Translations under genes and position numbers: made by a program
Assembly (NCBI RefSeq): GCF_026008495.1
Contig: NZ_BQUN01000074.1
Location: 16,147-72,564 of the forward strand
Source: Streptomyces sp. A012304
Lineage (GTDB): Bacteria; Actinomycetota; Actinomycetes; Streptomycetales; Streptomycetaceae
DNA: 56,418 nucleotides
Direction: 5' to 3'
Shown: one piece after another, positions 8,380 to 15,278 of the stretch
Position numbering within the stretch: the first letter of the stretch is position 1
Layout: every line of letters begins with the position of its first letter
The notes under the pieces: model-generated
What the model was told of the DNA's origin: nothing
Seen by the model: only the letters and a program-made list of their open reading frames with translations
The model's database searches: none

Positions 8380-9557
8380 CGACGATGAAGACGACGACAG
8401 ACAGCGGCAGCGGCGACGTCCGCCTCTCCGGCATCAGCAAGACCTACGGCTCCTTCACCGCCGTCCACCCGCTCGACCTGACCGTCCCGCAGGGCTCCTT
8501 CTTCGCCCTGCTCGGCGCCTCCGGCTGCGGCAAGACCACCACCCTGCGCATGATCGCCGGACTGGAGGAACCTTCCTCTGGCACCGTGCACCTCGGTGAC
8601 CAGGACGTGACCGCCCTGCCGCCGTACAAGCGCCCGGTGAACACGGTCTTCCAGTCGTACGCGCTCTTCCCGCACCTCGACATCTTCGAGAACGTCGCCT
8701 TCGGCCTGCGCCGGCGCGGCATCAAGAGCGTGCGGAAGCAGGTCGAGGAGATGCTGGAGCTGGTCCAGCTCGGTGAGCAGGCCCGCAAGAAGCCGCATCA
8801 GCTGTCGGGTGGCCAGCAGCAGCGCGTGGCCGTCGCCCGCGCGCTCATCAACCACCCGAAGGTGCTCCTCCTCGACGAGCCGCTCGGCGCCCTCGACCTG
8901 AAGCTGCGCCGCCAGATGCAGCTGGAGCTCAAGCGCATCCAGACGGAGGTCGGCATCACCTTCGTCCATGTCACGCACGACCAGGAGGAGGCCATGACGA
9001 TGGCCGACACGGTCGCTGTGATGAACGCCGGCCGCGTCGAGCAGCTCGGCTCGCCCGCCGACCTGTACGAGAACCCGAGGACGACGTTCGTCGCGAACTT
9101 CCTCGGCACCTCCAACCTGATCGAGGCCGAGGTCGACTCCAAGAGCGGGGACGACATCGTGCTGAAGGCCGGCGACGACAAGCTCGTGCTGCCCGAGGCG
9201 CGCTGCGCCGCGCCGACGACGACCGGCGGAAGGGTCCTGGTCGGCGTCCGCCCGGAGAAGATCACCCTCACCCACGCCGACGACGCGGGCGAAATCCCGG
9301 CCGGCCGCAACCGCGTCTGCGGCAGGATCGCCACCGAGTCCTTCATCGGCGTCTCCACGCAGTACGTCGTCGACAGCGCCGTCTGCCCCGAGCTGGAGGT
9401 CTACGTCCAGAACGTCGACCGCGACGCGCGGCTGGTGCCCGGCGCCGAGGTCGTCCTGCACTGGAGCCCCGCCCACACCTTCGGTCTGGACGCCGCCCAG
9501 TCCCCGCTCGCGGGGACGGCCGGCGAGGCCGGCGTCCAGGACGAGGCGGCGGTCTGA
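8376..9557 (+). CDS. potA: Polyamine ABC transporter ATP-binding protein (PotA-like)
   Basis: A 393-aa ABC ATPase with every core motif: Walker A GASGCGKTT (residues 48-56), the Q-loop in NTVFQSYALFP, signature LSGGQ (143-147), Walker B LLLDEP (164-169) and the switch His in HVTHDQ (about 201). About 130 extra C-terminal residues form a TOBE-like domain, as in PotA and MalK. The GTG start overlaps the potD stop; an ATG lies three codons later. It energises uptake through the two permeases encoded directly downstream. Confidence 0.93.
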   Translation: MTTMKTTTDSGSGDVRLSGISKTYGSFTAVHPLDLTVPQGSFFALLGASGCGKTTTLRMIAGLEEPSSGTVHLGDQDVTALPPYKRPVNTVFQSYALFPHLDIFENVAFGLRRRGIKSVRKQVEEMLELVQLGEQARKKPHQLSGGQQQRVAVARALINHPKVLLLDEPLGALDLKLRRQMQLELKRIQTEVGITFVHVTHDQEEAMTMADTVAVMNAGRVEQLGSPADLYENPRTTFVANFLGTSNLIEAEVDSKSGDDIVLKAGDDKLVLPEARCAAPTTTGGRVLVGVRPEKITLTHADDAGEIPAGRNRVCGRIATESFIGVSTQYVVDSAVCPELEVYVQNVDRDARLVPGAEVVLHWSPAHTFGLDAAQSPLAGTAGEAGVQDEAAV

Positions 9558-10486
9558 TGGCGACGCTCACCGAGGCGCCGCCGCCTCTCTCCCCGGCCGC
9601 ACCCGAGAAGAAGCCACCACGCAGACGGGGCCGCCGGACGCCGTACTGGCTGCTGCTGCCGGGTCTGCTGTGGCTGCTGGTGTTCTTCGCGCTGCCGATG
9701 ATCTACCAGGCCTCCACCTCGGTGCAGACGGGCTCCCTGGAGGAGGGCTACAAGGTCACCTGGCACTTCGCGACCTACTGGGACGCGCTGAGCGAGTACT
9801 GGCCGCAGTTCCTGCGCTCGATCGCCTACGCGACCGCCGCGACCGTGCTCTGCCTGGTGCTGGGCTACCCGCTGGCGTATCTGATCGCCTTCCGGGCGGG
9901 CCGCTGGCGCAATCTGATCATGATCCTGGTGATCGCCCCGTTCTTCACCAGCTTCCTGATCCGCACCCTCGCCTGGAAGACCATCCTCGCGGACGGCGGG
10001 CCGGTGGTCGGCGCGCTCAACACGCTGCACGTCCTGGACGTCACCAGCTGGCTCGGCTGGACCTCCGGCGACCGTGTGCTGGCCACGCCGCTCGCGGTGG
10101 TGTGCGGTCTGACGTACAACTTCCTGCCGTTCATGATCCTGCCGCTGTACACCTCGCTGGAGCGCATCGACGGGCGGCTGCACGAAGCGGCCGGCGATCT
10201 GTACGCCAAGCCGGTCACCACCTTCCGGAAGGTCACCCTGCCGCTGTCGATGCCGGGCGTGGTCTCCGGGACGCTGCTGACCTTCATCCCGGCGGCCGGC
10301 GACTACGTCAACGCCGAACTCCTCGGCTCCACCGACACCCGCATGATCGGAAACGTCATCCAGACGCAATTCCTGCGGATTCTGGACTATCCGACGGCCG
10401 CGGCCCTCTCCTTCCTCCTCATGGCCGCGATCCTTTTCATGGTCACCTTCTACATCCGCAGGTCCGGGACGGAGGATCTCGTCTAA
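9557..10486 (+). CDS. potB: Polyamine ABC transporter permease (PotB-like)
   Basis: A 309-aa inner-membrane permease with about six hydrophobic helices, starting with a cytosolic Pro/Arg-rich tail (PPRRRGRRTPYW). The EAA-type loop that contacts the ATPase is visible as HEAAGDLYAKPVTTFRKVTL. Its ATG shares one base with the potA stop codon (TGATG). FFTSFLIRTLAWKTIL is typical of the PotB branch of binding-protein-dependent permeases. It forms the pore with the product of the next gene, which starts on the base after its stop codon. Confidence 0.92.
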   Translation: MATLTEAPPPLSPAAPEKKPPRRRGRRTPYWLLLPGLLWLLVFFALPMIYQASTSVQTGSLEEGYKVTWHFATYWDALSEYWPQFLRSIAYATAATVLCLVLGYPLAYLIAFRAGRWRNLIMILVIAPFFTSFLIRTLAWKTILADGGPVVGALNTLHVLDVTSWLGWTSGDRVLATPLAVVCGLTYNFLPFMILPLYTSLERIDGRLHEAAGDLYAKPVTTFRKVTLPLSMPGVVSGTLLTFIPAAGDYVNAELLGSTDTRMIGNVIQTQFLRILDYPTAAALSFLLMAAILFMVTFYIRRSGTEDLV

Positions 10487-11287
10487 ATGCCCTTCGTCAA
10501 CTGGCTCAAGAGAAATCTCGTCGTCATCGCGGGACTCCTGACGCTCGCCTATCTCCTGCTGCCCAACGTCGTCGTCACGGTGTTCTCCTTCAACCAGCCG
10601 AAGGGACGCTTCAACTACCAGTGGCAGCGGTTCTCCACGGACGCCTGGCAGGACCCGTGCGGCGTCGCCGGCCTGTGCGGCTCGCTCTCGGTCAGCCTCC
10701 GGATCGCGTTCTGGGCGATGCTCGGCGCGACCGTCCTCGGCACGATGATCGCCTTCGCGCTCGTCCGCTACCGCTTCCGCGCGCGGGGCGCGGTGAACTC
10801 GCTGATCTTCCTGCCCATGGCGATGCCCGAGGTCGTCATGGCGGCCTCGCTGCTCACCCTGTTCCTCAACATGGGTGCTCAGTTGGGATTCTGGACGGTC
10901 CTGATCGCGCACATCATGTTCTGCCTCAGCTTCGTCGTGACGGCCGTGAAGGCGCGGGTGATGTCGATGGACCCGAGGCTGGAGCAGGCGGCACAGGACC
11001 TGTACGCCGGGCCGTTGCAGACGTTCCTGCGGGTCACCCTGCCGATCGCGGCACCGGGTATCGCCGCGGGCGCGCTGCTCGCCTTCGCGCTCTCCTTCGA
11101 CGATTTCATCATCACCAATTTCAACGCGGGCTCGACCGTCACCTTCCCCATGTTCGTCTGGGGCTCGGCGCAGCGCGGAACGCCCGTTCAGATCAATGTC
11201 GTCGGTACGGCCATGTTCCTCGTCGCCGTGCTGCTCGTGCTGATCTCGATGGTCATCGGAAAACGCCGTAACAGACAAAAAGCATGA
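10487..11287 (+). CDS. potC: Polyamine ABC transporter permease (PotC-like)
   Basis: A 266-aa permease with about six membrane helices. The opening (VIAGLLTLAYLLLPNVVVTVFSFN) and FALSFDDFIITNFNAG near the C-terminus are hallmarks of the PotC branch; the ATPase-contact loop reads LEQAAQDLYAGPLQTFLRV. The start is immediately adjacent to the potB stop, so translation is coupled. It completes a four-gene importer with its own ATPase, unlike the carbohydrate importer further along the window. Confidence 0.92.
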   Translation: MPFVNWLKRNLVVIAGLLTLAYLLLPNVVVTVFSFNQPKGRFNYQWQRFSTDAWQDPCGVAGLCGSLSVSLRIAFWAMLGATVLGTMIAFALVRYRFRARGAVNSLIFLPMAMPEVVMAASLLTLFLNMGAQLGFWTVLIAHIMFCLSFVVTAVKARVMSMDPRLEQAAQDLYAGPLQTFLRVTLPIAAPGIAAGALLAFALSFDDFIITNFNAGSTVTFPMFVWGSAQRGTPVQINVVGTAMFLVAVLLVLISMVIGKRRNRQKA

Positions 11288-11328
11288 CGCTGTCGCAAGG
11301 CGTCACGCTGTTGTAGGGAGTTGACATC

Positions 11329-12747
11329 ATGGCCCCGAGCGCCATGAACCGCTGGACGAGATCGCTCTCCGACGCCCGGCCGGTCCCGTACTGGCTGGAG
11401 GACCCCGGCAAGCCCCGCCCCGAACCCGCGCTCACCGGCACCGAGACCTGCGACCTGCTGGTCGTCGGCGGCGGATACAGCGGCCTGTGGACCGCGCTGA
11501 CCGCCAAGGAGCGCGACCCGCGACGGGACGTGGTGCTGGTGGAGGGCCGCGAGGTGGGCTGGGCGGCCTCGGGCCGCAACGGAGGCTTCTGCGCGGCCTC
11601 CCTCACGCACGGTCTGCCCAACGGGCTGGCCCGCTGGCCGGACGAGATCCACACCCTTCAGCGGCTGGGCGAGCGCAACCTCGACGCGATCGAGGCGGCG
11701 ATCGCCCGGTACGGCATCGACTGCGACTTCGAGCGCACCGGCGAGATCGACGTCGCGACGGAGACCTACCAGGCGTGGGAGCTGCGCGACTGGTACGAGG
11801 AACTCGACCGCCGGGGCCTCGCCGAGGGCATCGAGTACCTCGACGCCGACGCGGTCCGCGCCCAGGTGGACTCCCCGACGTTCACGGCGGGGCTGTACGA
11901 CCGCCGGGGCGTGGCCATGCTCCACCCGGCCAAGCTGGCCTGGGGCCTGAAGCGGGCCTGCGCACGGCTCGGCGTCCGCGTGTACGAGCACACGCCCGCG
12001 CTGACGCTGAAGCCGTACGGCGCCGGCATGGCCGTACGCACCCCCTACGGCCGGATCCGTGCCCGGCAGGTCGCGCTCGGCACGAACGTCTTCCCGAACC
12101 TGGTCAAGCGGGTGCGCCCGTACACCGTGCCGGTCTACGACTACGCGCTGATGACGGAGCCGCTGAGCGCCGGGCAGCTGGCGTCCGTCGGCTGGCGGAA
12201 CCGGCAGGGGCTCGGGGACTCCGCCAACCAGTTCCACTACTTCCGGCTGTCGGCCGACAACCGGATCCTGTGGGGCGGCTACGACGCGATCTACCCGTAC
12301 GGCGGTCGCGTGCGCGCCGAGTACGACGACCGGCCGGAGACGTACGCCAAGCTGGCGGGGCACTTCTTCACCTGCTTCCCGCAGCTGGAGGGCGTCCGCT
12401 TCACGCACGCGTGGGGCGGCGCGATCGACACCTGCTCGCGCTTCTCGGCGTTCTTCGGCACGGCGCACCAGGGGAGGGTGACGTACGCGGCCGGGTACAC
12501 CGGGCTGGGCGTGGGCGCCAGCCGGTTCGGCGCCGAGGTGATGCTGGACCTGCTGGCGGGGGAGCGCACGGAGCGCACCTCGCTGGAGATGGTCCGCAGG
12601 AAGCCGCTGCCCTTCCCGCCCGAGCCGTTCGCCTGGACCGGCATCGCCCTCACCAAGTGGTCGCTGGCACGGGCCGACGCGCACGCGGGGCGGCGCAATC
12701 TGTGGCTGCGGACGATGGACCGGCTGGGGCTGGGCTTCGACAGCTGA
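11329..12747 (+). CDS. FAD-dependent amine oxidoreductase (DAO family, gamma-glutamylputrescine-oxidase-like)
   Basis: A 472-aa flavoprotein. The FAD-binding Rossmann loop is CDLLVVGGGYSGLWTALTAK (about residues 44-63), followed by GREVGWAASGRNGGFCAA, the flavin-site pattern of the DAO superfamily that includes PuuB. C-terminal AWGGAIDTCSRF and GYTGLGVG complete the flavin site. GGGAG precedes the ATG. The gene follows the polyamine importer by 41 bp and an aminoaldehyde dehydrogenase heads the same cluster, which fits oxidation of putrescine or gamma-glutamylputrescine. No gamma-glutamylputrescine synthetase or hydrolase is present in the window, so the exact substrate is open. Confidence 0.82.
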   Translation: MAPSAMNRWTRSLSDARPVPYWLEDPGKPRPEPALTGTETCDLLVVGGGYSGLWTALTAKERDPRRDVVLVEGREVGWAASGRNGGFCAASLTHGLPNGLARWPDEIHTLQRLGERNLDAIEAAIARYGIDCDFERTGEIDVATETYQAWELRDWYEELDRRGLAEGIEYLDADAVRAQVDSPTFTAGLYDRRGVAMLHPAKLAWGLKRACARLGVRVYEHTPALTLKPYGAGMAVRTPYGRIRARQVALGTNVFPNLVKRVRPYTVPVYDYALMTEPLSAGQLASVGWRNRQGLGDSANQFHYFRLSADNRILWGGYDAIYPYGGRVRAEYDDRPETYAKLAGHFFTCFPQLEGVRFTHAWGGAIDTCSRFSAFFGTAHQGRVTYAAGYTGLGVGASRFGAEVMLDLLAGERTERTSLEMVRRKPLPFPPEPFAWTGIALTKWSLARADAHAGRRNLWLRTMDRLGLGFDS

Positions 12748-12812
12748 CGGTCCTCGGGGTGCGCGTCGGTTCACTCCGACGGGTGGCCCGAACCCGCGTA
12801 ATGGTCGCCGGG

Positions 12813-12863
12813 GACCTCCCTCTCCCTCATGACGCGCACGCGTCCACGAGAGAAAGGGAGGTC
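12813..12863 (+). promoter_or_regulatory. Long inverted repeat that covers the next gene's ribosome-binding site
   Basis: Arms 12813-12828 and 12848-12863 pair at 14 of 16 positions (perfect GACCTCCC / GGGAGGTC at the base). A second stem GACGC / GCGTC (12831-12835 / 12840-12844) caps it. The 3' arm contains GGGAGG, the ribosome site of the ATG at 12869. As RNA it would hide that site; it could alternatively act as a terminator for the oxidase gene upstream, although no T-run follows. Confidence 0.55.
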
Positions 12864-12868
12864 TTCTC

Positions 12869-13306
12869 ATGGCTGGGGCGAAGACGGCCGTCGAATGGCT
12901 GGCATCGGCGGCACCGGATCCCGAGGCCTGCCGCTGGGAATGGGAGCGCAACCCGCTGGGGGTCGTGCTGCTGCCCGCGGGCAGGGCCTGGGACGTGCTG
13001 ATCCTGCCGGGCAGGCTCGGCTACCCCACGCTCGACGTCCTCACCCGCATCCTCGACCGGCCCGGGCCCGTACTGGCCGACTTCGGTGACGACCGGACGG
13101 GGTTCTTCGTGCCACCGGGCACGGCCGCGCGCTGGATCGGCACCGGCATCCGCACCGCCGGGGCCGGCACCTGGATCGTCGTCCCCTATCCGGGCCGCTC
13201 CGCCGGCGGCATCCGCTGGCTGGTCCCCCCGGACGGCTCGGGCACCCTCACCGACCCGGCGCTCCTGGAACTCTCCATGCACGAAGCGGCAGCGGGCCCG
13301 CCATGA
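12869..13306 (+). CDS. Conserved Streptomyces-type small protein of unknown function
   Basis: A 145-aa soluble protein. It has a compact pattern: VEWLASAAPDPEACRWEWERNP at the start, then VVLLPAGRAWDVLILPG, PVLADFG, GFFVPPGTAARWIGTG and WIVVPYPGR. The alternation of short beta strands and Gly/Pro turns recalls the N-terminal domain of bifunctional primase/polymerase proteins, but no catalytic motif is visible and I do not assign that function. AGAAAGGGAGG precedes the ATG and sits inside an inverted repeat (12813-12863). About 250 bp after it (13307-13553) I see no gene. Confidence 0.7.
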   Translation: MAGAKTAVEWLASAAPDPEACRWEWERNPLGVVLLPAGRAWDVLILPGRLGYPTLDVLTRILDRPGPVLADFGDDRTGFFVPPGTAARWIGTGIRTAGAGTWIVVPYPGRSAGGIRWLVPPDGSGTLTDPALLELSMHEAAAGPP

Positions 13307-13553
13307 CCCCGGAGCCCGTGAAGTCCCCCCGTCCGCAGCCCGCCTGAGGCCCGTGCGCCATGGCCGGACCCCGACACGCTCGCCCGCCACGCGGCCGACA
13401 CGTCTCCCGCCGGGACCGTGTGGTCCCATCGGCACCGCGTCCAGCCGCCGGCTCCGCGTCCAGCTGAAGGAACCCGTCCCACGTGGGCCTCAAGGTCCGC
13501 CCGTCAGGTGTGGGGCGGGCCCGAATGCTGCCTCCCCCCGGCGAGCCTCGCGT

Positions 13554-15140
13554 CTACTCCGTCGTCGTGGCCTTCAGGGCCAGCCACAGCTCCATGCGGA
13601 CGTCCGGGTCGTCCAGGGAGCGGCCGAGGATCTCCTCCACGCGGCGCATGCGGTAGCGGAGCGTGTGGCGGTGGACGCCCAGGTCGGCTGCCGCGGCGTC
13701 CCACTGCCCGTGGCGGGACAGCCAGGCGCGTAGCGATGCGACGAGGTCGCCGCGGCCGGTGGCGTCGTGGTCGCGCAGGGCCCGCAGCAGGCCGTCCGCG
13801 AAGGCCTTCACCGCGTCGTCCGCGAGGAGCGGCAGCACCGAACCCGCCGCGAGCTGCTCGTGCTCGACCAGGACCCGGCCCCGGCGCCGGGCCACGGACA
13901 GCGCCTGCTCGGCCTGCTTGTACGCCGCGGCCGCCGCGATGGGCCCGGCCGGCGCCGACAACCCGACGACCAGGTCGTTCTCCTCGCAGCCCTCCCGGAC
14001 GGCCCCGGCCGTCCGGGCCTGCTCCAGCGCCGCCGCGTGGCGCCCGCACGCCAGCACCGCCTGGCCCCCGTCCGCGCCCAGCACCACCAGCCGCTCGCCC
14101 TCGGGCACCACCAGCACGGTCTCCCCGGAGCGTGCCGCCGCCGACTCCACGACCTCGGCGAGGCCGCCCAGCGTCTCCCCGCCGCCGTGCGCGGCCTCGG
14201 CGACGATCACCCGGAACGGAGCGTCGAGCAGACCGCCGTACAGGTCCCCGGCGACGGCCCGCGCATGGTCCGGTTCGCCCGCGAGCAGCATGCGCAGCAC
14301 CGCCGCCCCGATGCGCTGTTCCGCCGCGTGCAGCGAGCGGGAGCGTTCCGTGGTGAGGGTGAGCAGCGCGATCGCCGAGTGGACGGCGTACCGCTCCGCC
14401 GTGCCGGGGGCCGCCGCCGTGCCGACGGCTAGCGCGGCGCGCGGGCGCCGGCCGGTGCCCAGGGAGTGCAGCTCGACCCGGTCGTCGTGGTCGAAGTGGT
14501 CCGGTCCGCCGACCACCGCCGACGCCGGCGCCGGCCGCTCGCGCAGCCGCTCCACCTCCGCCGTCAGCCGCGCGGCCCGCCGCCCGGCCCACTCCGGCGC
14601 CGCCGCGACGACCGTGCCCGAGGCGTCGTACAGCGCCGCCCACCCGTCGACCTGGGAGGCGAGCGCGGCGAGCAGGCCCTCCGGACCGGCCGTCAGAGCC
14701 TGCTTCGTCAGCTCCCGCTGCGCCGCGAACCCGGCCGTCACCGCCCGGTACTGGTCGGCCGCGATCGCCGCCGACACCGCCTTGCTGATCGCGAGGAAGG
14801 GCGTGCGGCGCGGCACCTCCAGCAGCGGCAGTCCCTCCAGCTCCGCCGCGTCCACCAGGGCCTTCGGGATCTCCTCGTAGTTGACCCCGACGGCGAAGCC
14901 GAGCCCGACCACCCCCGCCCCGACCAGGCGCTTCACATAGCGCCGCATGGCCTCGGGGTCCTCCGCGTCCAGCTTCAGCGCGGTGATCAGCAGCAGCTCC
15001 CCGCCCTCCATGTACGGCACGGGGTCGGCCAGCTCGCTCACGTGCGCCCAGCGCACCGGCACGTCCAGACGGTCCTCGCCCGCCCGCACGGTCAGCTTCA
15101 GCGCGGAGTGGTGGACGAGCGAGGCGAGCGTGGGGGGCAT
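13554..15140 (-). CDS. PucR-family transcriptional regulator
   Basis: A 528-aa regulator. Residues 1-125 are the PucR-type sensory domain (VPVRWAHVSELADPVPYMEGGELLLITALKL is diagnostic), the middle is a GGDEF-like/CdaR region (about 250-400), and residues about 460-515 carry the C-terminal helix-turn-helix LGVHRHTLRYRMRRVEEILG. PucR/CdaR-type regulators often control purine, polyamine or GABA catabolic genes. Its position between the polyamine operon and the gabT gene makes those genes the first candidates for its targets (inference). No membrane segment is present; it should act in the cytosol. Confidence 0.88.
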   Translation of the reverse strand: MPPTLASLVHHSALKLTVRAGEDRLDVPVRWAHVSELADPVPYMEGGELLLITALKLDAEDPEAMRRYVKRLVGAGVVGLGFAVGVNYEEIPKALVDAAELEGLPLLEVPRRTPFLAISKAVSAAIAADQYRAVTAGFAAQRELTKQALTAGPEGLLAALASQVDGWAALYDASGTVVAAAPEWAGRRAARLTAEVERLRERPAPASAVVGGPDHFDHDDRVELHSLGTGRRPRAALAVGTAAAPGTAERYAVHSAIALLTLTTERSRSLHAAEQRIGAAVLRMLLAGEPDHARAVAGDLYGGLLDAPFRVIVAEAAHGGGETLGGLAEVVESAAARSGETVLVVPEGERLVVLGADGGQAVLACGRHAAALEQARTAGAVREGCEENDLVVGLSAPAGPIAAAAAYKQAEQALSVARRRGRVLVEHEQLAAGSVLPLLADDAVKAFADGLLRALRDHDATGRGDLVASLRAWLSRHGQWDAAAADLGVHRHTLRYRMRRVEEILGRSLDDPDVRMELWLALKATTTE

Positions 15141-15241
15141 GGGACCTTCAGGTCGGAGACGTGATCATTTGGCCACGACGTATGAAGGGCCGGTGTCGAT
15201 TCTGCCTCACTGTACGATCCGGGGACGGTCCTTCGCCCGCA

Positions 15242-15278
15242 GGCCCGCTCGCCCCCGCAGGGCCGCTCACCCCCGCAG
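15242..15278. repeat. 18-19 bp tandem duplication straddling a stop codon
   Basis: On the minus strand CTGCGGGGGTGAGCGGCC (containing the TGA stop of the ATPase gene at 15267) is followed directly by CTGCGGGGGCGAGCGGGCC, and a third shortened copy (TGCGGGCGAAGG) follows. The stop triplet is TGA in the coding copy and CGA in the second. Confidence 0.65.

Noticed and set aside
9401..11278. Long minus-strand open frame opposite the permease genes
   Set aside because: His/Arg/Asp-rich translation with no domain, antisense to well-recognised permeases.
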